Source: Paracoccaceae bacterium
Lineage (GTDB): Bacteria > Pseudomonadota > Alphaproteobacteria > Rhodobacterales > Rhodobacteraceae
DNA length: 64,000 nucleotides
Assembly: GCA_028284705.1 (NCBI GenBank)
Contig: JANQRE010000004.1
Location: 124,001-188,000 of the forward strand
Direction of reading: 5' to 3'
Part shown: piece by piece, positions 35,139 through 43,516 of the stretch
How positions within the stretch are numbered: the first letter of the stretch is position 1
How the letters are laid out: each line of letters begins with the position of its first letter
Notes under the pieces: model-generated
Databases searched by the model: none
What the model was told of the DNA's origin: nothing
The model's input: the letters and a program-made list of their open reading frames with translations, nothing else
Program-made: the position numbers and the translations under genes

Positions 35139-35925
35139 CGTTGCTGTTCTTGGCGGAGCCATTTTCCTATTTGTTCTCGTCGGGCCATTTCTCGCGCCTC
35201 ACGATCCAACGGCTATCAATATTCCAGAGCGTCTTTCCCCTCCCGGCGAGGAGTTCTTACTGGGAACTGACGCATTGGGGCGGGACATCCTGTCCCGACT
35301 TCTTCATGGGGCGCGTTGGTCGCTGGGGCTGGCGTTCCTGGTCTCCCTCATCGGGCTGATCATTGGCACGGTGATCGGCCTTGTCGCGGCCCTCGGCGGA
35401 AAATTGGCAGATTGGGCAGTCATGCGGACGACAGATACGTTTCTCGCTTTCCCGGAAATTGTCGCCGCGGTGGTGATCGCCGGACTTATGGGAGCCGGAA
35501 CGTGGAACCTGATCTTCGCTCTGAGCGTCACCGGCTGGATGCGCTACGCCCGCGTGGCCCGCGGCATCGGCCTGTCGTTGCAAAGCCGAGGTTACGTGAT
35601 TCAGGCCAAACTCGCGGGGTTGTCACCGTGGTACATTGCCCGCTGGCACTATCTGCCATCTCTCCTGCCATCTCTCACGGTCGTCTGGACCGGCATGTTC
35701 GCCCGCGCGATCCTTGGCATCTCAACGCTCGGGTTCCTCGGCTTTGGCGTGCAGCCCCCGATGCCGGAATGGGGCACAATGCTGCTCGATGCCCGCATCC
35801 ACATGCGATCAACACCGTTTCAAATGATCTGGCCCGGACTGGCGGTCGTCACCTCTGTTCTGGCGATCAATCTGGCGGGAGATGCTCTGAGGGATGCCCT
35901 TGCGGATGAGGGCAATCATTCGTGA
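35131..35925 (+). CDS. ABC importer permease 2 (DppC/NikC type)
   Basis: The 264 residues start at ATG 35131 inside the end of the previous gene, with GGAG upstream. DppC-type features are visible: FLAPHDPTAINIPERLSPP, FLLGTDALGRDILSRLLHGARWSL, and the coupling loop VIQAKLAGLSPWYIARWHYLP. It has six hydrophobic segments and completes the five-component importer. The next reading frame, a broken EamA gene, overlaps its stop. Confidence 0.92.
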   Translation: MRSVAVLGGAIFLFVLVGPFLAPHDPTAINIPERLSPPGEEFLLGTDALGRDILSRLLHGARWSLGLAFLVSLIGLIIGTVIGLVAALGGKLADWAVMRTTDTFLAFPEIVAAVVIAGLMGAGTWNLIFALSVTGWMRYARVARGIGLSLQSRGYVIQAKLAGLSPWYIARWHYLPSLLPSLTVVWTGMFARAILGISTLGFLGFGVQPPMPEWGTMLLDARIHMRSTPFQMIWPGLAVVTSVLAINLAGDALRDALADEGNHS

Positions 35926-36110
35926 CGGCAGTGGACCGTCCGTCGCTTGGGATCAGCTTGCGCATCCTATCCGGCGTGCTGGGCGCTGGTATGTTCGTCA
36001 GCGTAAAGGCCGTCAGCGATGAGGTGCCGCTGGGTGAGATGGTCTCTTTCGGTAGGGAAGCGGATGTCAGCGCCGAGCCCAAAAACCACAACCGAAATCA
36101 TGCCCCTTGA
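35922..36110 (+). pseudogene. 5' fragment of an EamA (DMT) transporter gene
   Basis: From GTG 35922 about 40 codons (DRPSLGISLRILSGVLGAGM, KAVSDEVPLGEMV) closely match the start of the intact EamA protein encoded at 56473. The similarity then stops abruptly and an unrelated tail follows up to a stop at 36110. The gene is therefore cut after its first membrane segment. It overlaps the permease stop, so an EamA gene was probably once the last gene of the importer operon. The two copies differ at many bases, so this is not a recent duplication. Confidence 0.75.
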
Positions 36111-36166
36111 CCCACCAATAAAGTATCTATCGGTTGTGCTTCTCAACTCCATGGAGGGCTTCGAGC

Positions 36167-36493
36167 GTGGCAAAAGAGAAGAAATCCTATGATCTTAAAT
36201 TGAGCATTACCAAAAAGATCACCAAGGATGAAATGATGGGTGTGGTCGAGCGTGCGGCGGAGGCGACTGGACTGTATATATCACACATTGGGGGGTACTC
36301 GCGTGTAAAATACCCCAATTCTGTCCATTGGCATTTTAAGAGGGACAAGAAAGAACCCGGGTTGATCGACGCCACCTTCTGGAAGGAAGGCACTAGGTTT
36401 TGGCTAATCGTTAGAAACAGCGAACCGCAATGGGTTCATGATACCGCACCGCTGCTTCAAGAGGCGCTCAAGCACGAGTTGGCGTCACTTTAA
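36167..36493 (+). CDS. Hypothetical protein
   Basis: This 108-residue protein starts at GTG 36167, with GGAGG 9 bases upstream; an ATG further up in frame has no site. It is rich in Lys and Trp. Segments such as AAEATGLYISHIGGYSRVKYPNSVHWHFK and LIDATFWKEGTRFWLIVRNSEPQWV suggest a small mixed alpha/beta domain. No family is recognised. It sits alone between the broken EamA gene and tonB, in DNA that is AT-richer than the neighbourhood, so it may have arrived separately. Confidence 0.6.
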   Translation: MAKEKKSYDLKLSITKKITKDEMMGVVERAAEATGLYISHIGGYSRVKYPNSVHWHFKRDKKEPGLIDATFWKEGTRFWLIVRNSEPQWVHDTAPLLQEALKHELASL

Positions 36494-36685
36494 GAGCAGA
36501 GCTGAACGGCGGTTTTTGGTCCTTGAGCAGACAGATTTTCTTGTTTTCGTGGGCACATCTTGGGACGAAGTGCCGACGCTATCTATGTTGAACAGTCATC
36601 ACCTACATCGCATTGGAATGCACATCGATCATGAACCGTGTGCAATTTGCAGATTTGGTTAAAGATGACCCGATGCAAAAAATGT

Positions 36686-37687
36686 CTATTTGCTTCGGAT
36701 GGTGATGTTGAATGTGCGTCGCGCGCCGCTTGGCGGGGGTGGAAAGGGTGCGGCCTTCTTGATCACACCGAGCGCTGCACGGTCAATTCGGCTGGAACCG
36801 GAGCTTCGAGCCACCGAAACGCCACTCAGACCACCGTTAGACGCAATCCGGACCACCACAATTGTCTCGCCGCTGCCAATCCCACGCGGTGGGCGCACAC
36901 GGTCGATGCGGCTGCGCACCTTGCCCCCGTAATTGCTGGCGGCGGCATTGCCGGAGGCCTGCTTCGCGGCCTTTCCGGCACCCTGCCGTGTGACTTTGGC
37001 AGTTTTCGAGCCTGTGGCCGAGCCCGCGGTTGCATTTCGTGGTGCATTGCCTTTGGGCGCCGCATTCTGCGGTTCCTTGGCTCGCGTCTTCGACCTTGGC
37101 GGTGCCTTTGCGGCCACCTCGCTGACGATCACCCGTGTGCGCTTCTTAGGGCGCTTGGACGCGACGGGCGCAGTCACTTCAGGATCTTGAGCCGCGATCA
37201 TCTCGGAGGGTGGAGGTGGGGATGTGATAGTTCGAGCTAAGCTGCGTTGCACAGGTGCAAGGACGATGGCGTCAGGCAAAGGTTCGGGCGCCACGCGCGT
37301 CGGCTCGGGAACTTCCGCGGTCGTTGGTGTCGTGTTGGCATTCAGTTGGGGCACAGTTTCCACCGGCTGCGGCGTTTCTGTCGGTTCGGGGGGCGCGGCC
37401 CTTACGGCTGTGTCCGCATTTGTGAGGGGCCGAACCAAGTCGGGCGTCTCGGCCCTCAAAGGTTCCAAAGTGGGTGGCGCACGTTCGGCCAAATCGGAGG
37501 CCTTTTCGGCGGTCAGCGTGCCAGTGGCCATATCCGCAAACGAGCTGCCCAAGCGGGCCTCAAAGGCCCCGGCCGAACTCTCGATCTCAACGGTCTGATG
37601 CGGCATCAGTGTGATCCCGCCACCGATGTGCAGACCGGCGGCCAATGTCAGGGCAATCAGTTTCGCGCTGCGGGAGGTGGCGATCAT
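36686..37687 (-). CDS. tonB: TonB energy transducer
   Basis: This 333-residue protein has an N-terminal signal anchor (AKLIALTLAAGLHIGGGITL), a long Pro/Glu/Thr and then Lys/Ala-rich periplasmic spacer, and a C-terminal TonB domain (YGGKVRSRIDRVRPPRGIGSGETIVVVRIASNGG, ending FPPPPSGARRTFNITIRSK). It passes proton-motive energy from ExbB/ExbD to the outer-membrane receptor encoded at 44753. It is the last gene of the exbB-exbD-exbD-tonB operon, overlapping exbD by 4 bases. Confidence 0.9.
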   Translation of the reverse strand: MIATSRSAKLIALTLAAGLHIGGGITLMPHQTVEIESSAGAFEARLGSSFADMATGTLTAEKASDLAERAPPTLEPLRAETPDLVRPLTNADTAVRAAPPEPTETPQPVETVPQLNANTTPTTAEVPEPTRVAPEPLPDAIVLAPVQRSLARTITSPPPPSEMIAAQDPEVTAPVASKRPKKRTRVIVSEVAAKAPPRSKTRAKEPQNAAPKGNAPRNATAGSATGSKTAKVTRQGAGKAAKQASGNAAASNYGGKVRSRIDRVRPPRGIGSGETIVVVRIASNGGLSGVSVARSSGSSRIDRAALGVIKKAAPFPPPPSGARRTFNITIRSK

Positions 37688-38073
37688 TTCAGGCCTCGCT
37701 CGGTTACGACCATCACAGATTTTGCCCCGGCCAGGCGCAAGTCACGGGCGATGGCGACAAGCGTTTCTGCCGATAAGGCTCGGTCCGGTACGAGACGAAC
37801 GGTCTCCCTTTGTGCATCTGTTAGCGTTGCAAAGTAGCTCGCGGCGTCGGCTTGAACTTCGCCGCGCAGTGTCAACCGACCATCAGAATGGATTAGCAGT
37901 GCATCGGGCGGCGCGCGGCCTTCGAGCTCTTTCGTCTGAACAAGGGTCATCGTTCGGTCGATCGGCTGGCTGAGCGTGCCCGCCACCATGAAAAACACCA
38001 GCATCAAAAATACAATATTGATCAGCGCAATCGTCGGTTCGCGTTGCCGTTTGAGTTTGGCAAGCCTGCGCAT
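37684..38073 (-). CDS. exbD: ExbD-type biopolymer transport protein (second)
   Basis: This 129-residue protein has the ExbD plan: a short basic N terminus, one membrane helix (PTIALINIVFLMLVFFMVAGTL) and a periplasmic domain (DALLIHSDGRLTLRGEVQADA, LVPDRALSAETLVAIARDLRLAGAKSVMVVTE). Where classical ExbD has the protonatable Asp of the helix (P-L-x-D), this copy has Asn (ALINIVF), so it may be structural rather than proton-conducting. It overlaps its neighbours on both sides. Confidence 0.85.
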   Translation of the reverse strand: MRRLAKLKRQREPTIALINIVFLMLVFFMVAGTLSQPIDRTMTLVQTKELEGRAPPDALLIHSDGRLTLRGEVQADAASYFATLTDAQRETVRLVPDRALSAETLVAIARDLRLAGAKSVMVVTERGLK

Positions 38074-38453
38074 CAGGAGGCTCCCAGCACTGTGATTTTC
38101 AAACCCTCAAGCTGGCGTAGGGCGACCAGCAAATCGGTCAGTCGTTGCGCATCGACGTAATCGCCTAGGCTGATCAGAACGGGTGTACCGATTTCGGCAG
38201 TTGAGAGGTCGGAGACCGGCAAGGCGCTCAGCGGCAGGCTATTGCCGTTCAGGCGCAGATCTTCTGACATCAGTTGAAGGAAAATCGGTGGCACATCTGG
38301 TGGCGTGGTGCCGCCAGCGCCTGAAGCAGAGAGTTCAACCTCGGAGAATTTCGAAAAGGTCGAGGTCAGCATGAAGAACAACAGCAGCAGAAAGATGACA
38401 TCGATTAGCGGCGTCATTGACAATCTGCGTCTGGACACCCGCACCTTAGCCAT
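38073..38453 (-). CDS. exbD: ExbD-type biopolymer transport protein (first)
   Basis: The 126 residues start at ATG 38453, inside the end of exbB. The membrane helix SMTPLIDVIFLLLLFFMLTSTF carries the conserved proton-relay Asp that the second copy lacks. The periplasmic part includes PPIFLQLMSEDLRLNGNSLPL and VDAQRLTDLLVALRQLEGLKITVLG. Two unequal ExbD proteins with one ExbB suggest a hetero-oligomeric stator. An in-frame upstream start at 38543 falls inside exbB and is rejected. Confidence 0.88.
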   Translation of the reverse strand: MAKVRVSRRRLSMTPLIDVIFLLLLFFMLTSTFSKFSEVELSASGAGGTTPPDVPPIFLQLMSEDLRLNGNSLPLSALPVSDLSTAEIGTPVLISLGDYVDAQRLTDLLVALRQLEGLKITVLGAS

Positions 38454-39120
38454 GGGCGGGCCGCAATCCGGCAACCGGGCGGGCGTCGGGCTCCAGTGCC
38501 CGTCCGGCGGGCGAGAGGACGGTGAGAAGCGCTTGATCGGCAATGACGCGCTCCGCTTGCATCCGGCCTTCGAACCAACTGTGGACCAGCGATGTGGGCA
38601 TGGCGACGACCAGCCCCACGGCTGTGGTCAAAAGGGCCACCCATATGCCACCGGCGAGCACCGACGGATCGACCTGCGCGCCGGCATCTTGCAGCGCCTG
38701 AAACGCCTCGATCATGCCCAGAACCGTGCCGAAAAGACCCAGAAGCGGGGCGAGTTGGGCGACTGAGTCAAGGAACCTCAAGCCGCGTTCTAGAGCCGCA
38801 AAGCGCATCTCTGCCTCGGCCTGCAAACGCTCCGTGGCCTCTGGCTTGGCGTCAAAGGCCAGGGCGATGACTGGTGCAAGGTAGCTCTTGGAGCTTCGCA
38901 ACGTCTTGCGCGCGACGGCTTCGTCCTTGCGATCCCAGGCCGCAACGGCTTGCGATAGGGCCTTGTGACGCCCCACGCCCGCGACGGAAAACTGCCAGAG
39001 CTTGTAGAGCACAACGGCGAGTGTCAGCACCGAGACGCCCAGCAGGATCATCACCACCGGACCGCCGATCTCGGTGATCTGGCGGAGCGGCTCGATGATG
39101 CTTGCGATTGTTTTATCCAT
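38446..39120 (-). CDS. exbB: ExbB / TolQ family proton channel protein
   Basis: This 224-residue protein has an N-terminal membrane helix (PVVMILLGVSVLTLAVVLYKLWQ) and a pair of C-terminal helices around LRFLDSVAQLAPLLGLFGTVLGMIEAF and GGIWVALLTTAVGLVVAMPTSLVHSWF, the MotA/TolQ/ExbB signature. It forms the pentameric proton channel around ExbD and drives TonB. It starts one base into the stop of the small secreted protein gene upstream, so the two are coupled. Confidence 0.9.
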   Translation of the reverse strand: MDKTIASIIEPLRQITEIGGPVVMILLGVSVLTLAVVLYKLWQFSVAGVGRHKALSQAVAAWDRKDEAVARKTLRSSKSYLAPVIALAFDAKPEATERLQAEAEMRFAALERGLRFLDSVAQLAPLLGLFGTVLGMIEAFQALQDAGAQVDPSVLAGGIWVALLTTAVGLVVAMPTSLVHSWFEGRMQAERVIADQALLTVLSPAGRALEPDARPVAGLRPAHG

Positions 39121-39551
39121 CAGCCCAGAGCCTCGATCTCGGTGCGTGTGGTCAACACGAGCCCCTTCTCACACGCGTCTGATGCCAGCCCGTCACCGGT
39201 GCAGGTGCTGGCGCCATTGAACAGGATGCGCCCAAGCCCCTCGCACGCGGTGGCGGGCACGACGAATTGGCGCACGCGCGGGCGACCGACCGGCAATTGG
39301 CCGAAATCAAACAATGTCAGGCGGTCGACCTGTCCGGCCTTGGTGAAGAGCACGGTCTCGTAAACCAGCTTTTCGATGTCTGACTTGGTGCCATTCGTGA
39401 CCAGAAAACTGAGCGTGCATTTGCCTTGAGCTGTCTGCGCGGCGTTGAGTTCGACGCCGATCTTGCCGGTCAGGTCTTGCTCATCGGCGTGAGCGAACGC
39501 CGCGACAAGCAGCACTGCCGCGCTAGCTGTGAGGCGGGTCAATCCGTGCAT
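39120..39551 (-). CDS. Secreted hypothetical protein, first gene of the exbB-tonB operon
   Basis: This 143-residue protein has a signal peptide ending at AFAHA. The mature domain, from about residue 30, has a beta-sandwich look (IGVELNAAQTAQGKCTLSFLVTNGT, IEKLVYETVLFTKAGQVDRLTLFDFG) and four cysteines (GKCTL, ATACEG, STCTG, DACEKG), probably two disulfides. It is coupled to exbB, so it is likely a periplasmic partner of the TonB system. No family name is recognised. Confidence 0.72.
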   Translation of the reverse strand: MHGLTRLTASAAVLLVAAFAHADEQDLTGKIGVELNAAQTAQGKCTLSFLVTNGTKSDIEKLVYETVLFTKAGQVDRLTLFDFGQLPVGRPRVRQFVVPATACEGLGRILFNGASTCTGDGLASDACEKGLVLTTRTEIEALG

Positions 39552-39916
39552 CGTGTCACCTCCGGTCGGCGGACATGCTGGAAAAGCGTCGGACCATCTG
39601 GACCGATCGATCCGGGATTTGAGCCTAATTCCGTTGGCTCCAGAGCGCTTCGGAGTGGTCTATTGGAACCCATGTGCCATTCGATCCTCGTGAAAATGCG
39701 AGCTGGGATCCTGGCAGTGGCAAAAGGCACCGGCTGGGTGACGTCATAATTGATTAAATTGCTCGGGAAATGCAAGCGAATGTGATGTGGGCTCGTCGCT
39801 GAGGTGTTCAAAGAATGCCTCTTGCGGCAAGCCGACACCGAAAGACGATTGCTCAAAAGTGAAAAGCCCCCGCCGAAATCGGCGAGGGCTAGTCTGGGGC
39901 TGGAATTGTCTGGAAA
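39552..39916. other. Intergenic region between the exbB operon and dps
   Basis: Besides the dps terminator at 39857-39890, it should contain the minus-strand promoter of the exbB operon. TTGCAT with AATTAT 18 bases further, read on the minus strand within 39740-39780, is a weak candidate. No gene is supported. Confidence 0.45.
39857..39890 (-). terminator. Rho-independent terminator of dps
   Basis: On the minus strand AGCCCTCGCCGA pairs with TCGGCGGGGGCT (one mismatch, AT loop) at 39865-39890. It is followed by TTTTCACTTTT, 27 bp past the dps stop. Confidence 0.8.
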
Positions 39917-40387
39917 TTACTTCAGGTGGGAGGCCAGGAACCAAGCAAATTTCTCGTGTGCCTGACCGCGTTCAATGCAGAGATCTTCAGTCAGTGTATC
40001 GCCATGGCCTGCCGCCAATTCACCAGCACCGGCCAAAGTCGAGGCAAGTGTGCGCTGCGCATCAAGCATCGCCTTGATCATCACTTTGTCCGACCCGTGG
40101 CCGTCATGTTCATTCACCTTGGAGCGTTTCAGCATACCCGCAAGCGTGCCCTCGGCATGGGCGTCCAGTGCCTTAATGCGCTCGGCCAGATCGTCTTGTG
40201 CGATGAAATGGTCTTCGTAAATCTTCTGGAACAGGTCATGCAGAGGCCCAAAGGCCATGCCAGTGACGTTCCAGTGGAAATTCTGTGCGAGCATTGTGGT
40301 CACAGCGGTTTCTGCGACGGCTTGGTTCAGGGCATCGGCAATAGCTGACTGTGCATCCGTCGAAAGCGCGGCGGCTGTCTGGGTCAT
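39917..40387 (-). CDS. dps: Dps ferritin-like DNA protection protein
   Basis: The 156 residues start at ATG 40387 (MTQTAAALS); the open frame upstream lacks similarity. The Dps ferroxidase signature is complete: LAQNFHWNVTGMAFGPLHDLFQKIYEDHFIAQDDLAERIKAL, with the inter-subunit His, Asp and Glu ligands. Dps dodecamers oxidise Fe(II) with peroxide and store the mineral, protecting DNA. A palindromic Irr-type box lies 100 bp upstream, so it is probably controlled by iron through heme status. It is transcribed alone and ends at a terminator. Confidence 0.93.
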   Translation of the reverse strand: MTQTAAALSTDAQSAIADALNQAVAETAVTTMLAQNFHWNVTGMAFGPLHDLFQKIYEDHFIAQDDLAERIKALDAHAEGTLAGMLKRSKVNEHDGHGSDKVMIKAMLDAQRTLASTLAGAGELAAGHGDTLTEDLCIERGQAHEKFAWFLASHLK

Positions 40388-40486
40388 TTTGGACTCCGTT
40401 AATCTGCGTTCGGGAATGGCTGGCTGGCGGCATGCTGGCTTGCTATGCACCATACATAAGGCCATCGCTCCCAAAGCCAAGAACTT

Positions 40487-40503
40487 TTTAGAATAATTCT
40501 AAA
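40487..40503. promoter_or_regulatory. Irr-type iron control box upstream of dps
   Basis: TTTAGAATAATTCTAAA is a 17-bp perfect palindrome. It matches the Irr box / iron control element pattern known from alphaproteobacteria (TTTAGAA-N3-TTCTAAA). It lies 100 bp upstream of the dps start and overlaps the stop codon of the next minus-strand gene. Confidence 0.8.
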
Positions 40504-40933
40504 TCTGACGGAAATGCTCGGAAACGGAGCGGATCAGAAAGCCAACGTTTCGACATGCTTCCCGCGGCAAGCGAGAGCGCAGCAGGAACGTCAGACTGTC
40601 GATATCATCTCGCTCGATTGCCTCGACCATGCTCATCAGCCAAACCTCGTCGAAGGAGGTCTCCTGCTCGCCGGGGCGGTATAGCACCGGTTGACGGCCC
40701 AGAAGCGTACTGAGGCACTTCATCAGAACATCGGCGCTGGCCTGCCGTGCAGTGGAGCCGTCACTTGCAAGAACGGCGCAAGCCTCAAATACATCTGTCC
40801 GCGCCGCTGATCGACAGGAGAGGCCGGACATCCGCAAGTGATTGAGAAAGGCTGTCCCGTTTTCGCTTAAGTCCGCTCGCAAGTGAGGGCGGGCCTCAGT
40901 GGGGCGGGATTCGGCGTAAACAGCGTTAAACAT
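40499..40933 (-). CDS. Uncharacterised helical protein, family A member 1
   Basis: This 144-residue, predicted mostly helical protein has no signal peptide and no recognised domain. Its C-terminal half (SFDEVWLMSMVEAIERDDIDSLTFLLRSRLPREACRNVGFLIRSVSEHFRQI) aligns by eye without gaps over about 50 positions with the protein at 54124. The spacing from the N-terminal helix to the shared Asp-Glu pair is also nearly equal (about 70 residues). It is upstream of dps on the same strand. An iron-linked role is inferred from this placement only. Confidence 0.6.
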   Translation of the reverse strand: MFNAVYAESRPTEARPHLRADLSENGTAFLNHLRMSGLSCRSAARTDVFEACAVLASDGSTARQASADVLMKCLSTLLGRQPVLYRPGEQETSFDEVWLMSMVEAIERDDIDSLTFLLRSRLPREACRNVGFLIRSVSEHFRQI

Positions 40934-41031
40934 GCGACTTTTCGTTTCAGGTAACGTGGACAGAAGCCACTATTCAATTCCTGAGTATAGTTATAAGGTA
41001 TTAAATGCAATACACAGGATGTCGCGCTCCG

Positions 41032-42540
41032 ATGACCCGTCTTTCTCGATCCGCACTGCTCTATCTGATCTTTACATCGCCGACATTTGCATTGGACGAC
41101 TTGCACCTGCCAATAGTGCCGCGAACCGATGCAGAGGCAAACAGGATCGCAGCGGTCACCCAGCCCACGACGGATTTCACCAAGGCCGAACAGTTCGAGC
41201 AGAACCAGGCTGGAGCGACCACTGTACGCGTCATCGAAAACTCCAATGCGTTCAGCCAATTCTCGGACAATCTCGGTTTCGACAAAGAGTTGGACTTCAA
41301 GGTCGGCAACGGTCTCTTTCGCAAACTTTGGGTCTCCTCGCCGTCCTCAACGTTGGCCTCCGACGGGCTCGGACCGCTTTTTAACGCGCGCTCCTGTCAG
41401 CGCTGCCACCTGAAAGATGGGCGCGGACATCCGCCCGAAGGACCGGATGACACTGCGGTCTCGATGCTGATGCGCGTCTCCATTCCGGGCGGCGACCCGA
41501 TTGCCGAGATCGAAGGATATTTGGCCGACCAACCACATCCTGTATACGGCCGCCAAATCCAGGATTTGTCGGTGCAGGGACACCCGGCAGAAGCGCAGAT
41601 CAAGATCATTTATAGCGAGGAATTGGTGGAGCTGAGCGAGGGCGAAACGGTCTCACTGCGCACCCCCAAATATGAGCTCGTTGAACTTGGCTACGGACCG
41701 CTCCACCCCGAGGTCATGATGAGCCCGCGTGTCGCCCCTCAGATGATCGGGCTGGGGCTTTTGGAGGCGATCCCAGCAGCGGATATTTTAGCAAAGGCCG
41801 ATCCGGACGATTTGGACGGTGATGGCATCTCGGGTCGCGCCAATATCGTCTGGTCGAAGGCCTATAACCAGCCCGCGCTCGGGCGGTTCGGGCTAAAGGC
41901 CGGCGCGCCGTCGATCTGGGAGCAATCGGCCAACGCGTTTCTCGGGGATATTGGTATCTCGACAACGGTGAACCCGTTTGGCTTTGGCGAATGCACCGAG
42001 GCCCAGGAAGCCTGCCGCACGGCGCCCGATGGCAACACGGATGTGCATGACGGGGTCGAGATTTCTGCTGAAGGTCTGGAGCTTGTGACCTTCTACTCGT
42101 CCAATCTCGCCGTCCCGAAACGCCGCAATGTCAGTGATCCGACCGTACTGCGTGGCAAGCAGGTCTTCTATGAGACCGGCTGCATCGCCTGTCACACCCC
42201 GAAATTCGTCACCCACCGACTCGAGGACGATCGCGCGCAATCCTTCCAGCTGATCTGGCCCTACACCGACATGCTCCTGCACGATATGGGCCCCGGTCTG
42301 GCCGACAATCGGCCCGAGGCGCGGGCCAACGGACAGGAATGGCGCACGCCGCCGCTCTGGGGCATCGGGCTGACCGAGCAGGTCTCGGGCCACACTTACT
42401 TTCTGCATGACGGCCGCGCCCGCTCGCTGCTGGAGGCCATCCTCTGGCATGGCGGTGAGGCTGCAACGCACCGCCAGCGGGTCATCGACATGGCGAAAGC
42501 CGACCGCGACGCCCTCATCTCATTTCTGGAAAGCCTCTGA
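41032..42540 (+). CDS. Di-heme oxidoreductase (putative thiol oxidoreductase family)
   Basis: The protein has about 502 residues. ATG 41032 gives a clean signal peptide (MTRLSRSALLYLIFTSPTFA); ATG 41005 is an alternative. Two c-type heme sites are visible: SCQRCHLKDGRGHPP near residue 125 and GCIACHTPKF near residue 390. The region around GLADNRPEARANGQEWRTPPLWGIGL and YFLHDGRARSLLEAILWHGGEA is characteristic of the family. In other bacteria it forms an iron-regulated cluster with imelysin and DUF1513 genes, exactly the order seen here. It acts in the periplasm; the reaction is not established. Confidence 0.88.
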   Translation: MTRLSRSALLYLIFTSPTFALDDLHLPIVPRTDAEANRIAAVTQPTTDFTKAEQFEQNQAGATTVRVIENSNAFSQFSDNLGFDKELDFKVGNGLFRKLWVSSPSSTLASDGLGPLFNARSCQRCHLKDGRGHPPEGPDDTAVSMLMRVSIPGGDPIAEIEGYLADQPHPVYGRQIQDLSVQGHPAEAQIKIIYSEELVELSEGETVSLRTPKYELVELGYGPLHPEVMMSPRVAPQMIGLGLLEAIPAADILAKADPDDLDGDGISGRANIVWSKAYNQPALGRFGLKAGAPSIWEQSANAFLGDIGISTTVNPFGFGECTEAQEACRTAPDGNTDVHDGVEISAEGLELVTFYSSNLAVPKRRNVSDPTVLRGKQVFYETGCIACHTPKFVTHRLEDDRAQSFQLIWPYTDMLLHDMGPGLADNRPEARANGQEWRTPPLWGIGLTEQVSGHTYFLHDGRARSLLEAILWHGGEAATHRQRVIDMAKADRDALISFLESL

Positions 42541-42541
42541 C

Positions 42542-43516
42542 ATGATCCGACCCTGTTTGATTTCAATTGCCCTGTTGGCGACACCGGTCAGTGCCGATGT
42601 GACCGAGGCAGTTGAGGCTCATGTCCTGCCCGGTTACGCCACATTGGTCGAGGCGACCGCGCGGCTGAGCGAAACGCTCGAAAGCACCTGCAGCGGACCG
42701 GAGGTCACGCAGGCCTATCATACCGCCTACGACGCGTGGCTGGGCATTTCCCACATCCAATTCGGCCCGATCGAGGCGCGTGGATTGACCTTGAGTTTCG
42801 CCTTCTGGCCGGACCCCAAGAACCAGACAGACAAGGCGCTGCGCAAACTCGCCGCCGCGGAAGACCCGGTGGTGAATGACAGTGACGCCTACGCGGCGGT
42901 CTCGGTGGCGGCGCAGGGATTTCTCGCGCTGGAACGATTGCTCTACGCGCCGCCAGTGGAGGGCGACTATGCGTGCCAACTGACCCGCGCGATTGCCAAG
43001 CGCGCGGCGCTGAACGCAGCAGATCTGAGCGCCGATTGGAACGCCGGTTTTGTCGAGGAGTTGCGCAGCCCAAACGCTCAGAACGCGTCCATCCGCAGTG
43101 ACGACGAGGCCAAACGCGCGCTCTATACCAGCCTCGCAACCGCGTTGCAGTTTCTCTACGATCAACGCCTGGGGCGTCCATTGGGCAGTTTTGAGAAGCC
43201 ACGACCCAAACGGGCGGAAGCCCGGCGATCCGAGCGCAGCCAGCGCAACATCGAGCTGAGCCTACGCGCCTTGAGGGATTTGAGCGCCAGATTGGCCGAT
43301 GCACCAACGCCGCGTACCGATCGCGCATTCGACGTCGCGTTTTCGCGCCTGGAGGGCATTGACGATCCGGCACTGGCTGGCGTGGTGGACCCGGGCAAGC
43401 GCTTCAAGATTGAGGCCTTGCGGCAGGATATCCGGATCATCCAACAAACCGTGGCCGCCGAGATCGGCGCGGAACTGGGTGTGGGCACCGGCTTCAATTC
43501 GCTCGACGGGGATTGA
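42542..43516 (+). CDS. Imelysin family protein
   Basis: The 324 residues start at ATG 42542, one base after the previous stop. The signal peptide ends at VSA. The four-helix imelysin architecture is recognisable: AYDAWLGISHIQFGPIEARGLTLSFAFWPD, then AAQGFLALERLLYAPPV and the C-terminal LGVGTGFNSLDGD. The GxHxxE motif of the iron-binding imelysins is replaced here by GFLALE, so the histidine is missing and metal binding may differ from the second imelysin at 54648. Imelysins are periplasmic or surface proteins induced by iron limitation. Confidence 0.85.
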   Translation: MIRPCLISIALLATPVSADVTEAVEAHVLPGYATLVEATARLSETLESTCSGPEVTQAYHTAYDAWLGISHIQFGPIEARGLTLSFAFWPDPKNQTDKALRKLAAAEDPVVNDSDAYAAVSVAAQGFLALERLLYAPPVEGDYACQLTRAIAKRAALNAADLSADWNAGFVEELRSPNAQNASIRSDDEAKRALYTSLATALQFLYDQRLGRPLGSFEKPRPKRAEARRSERSQRNIELSLRALRDLSARLADAPTPRTDRAFDVAFSRLEGIDDPALAGVVDPGKRFKIEALRQDIRIIQQTVAAEIGAELGVGTGFNSLDGD

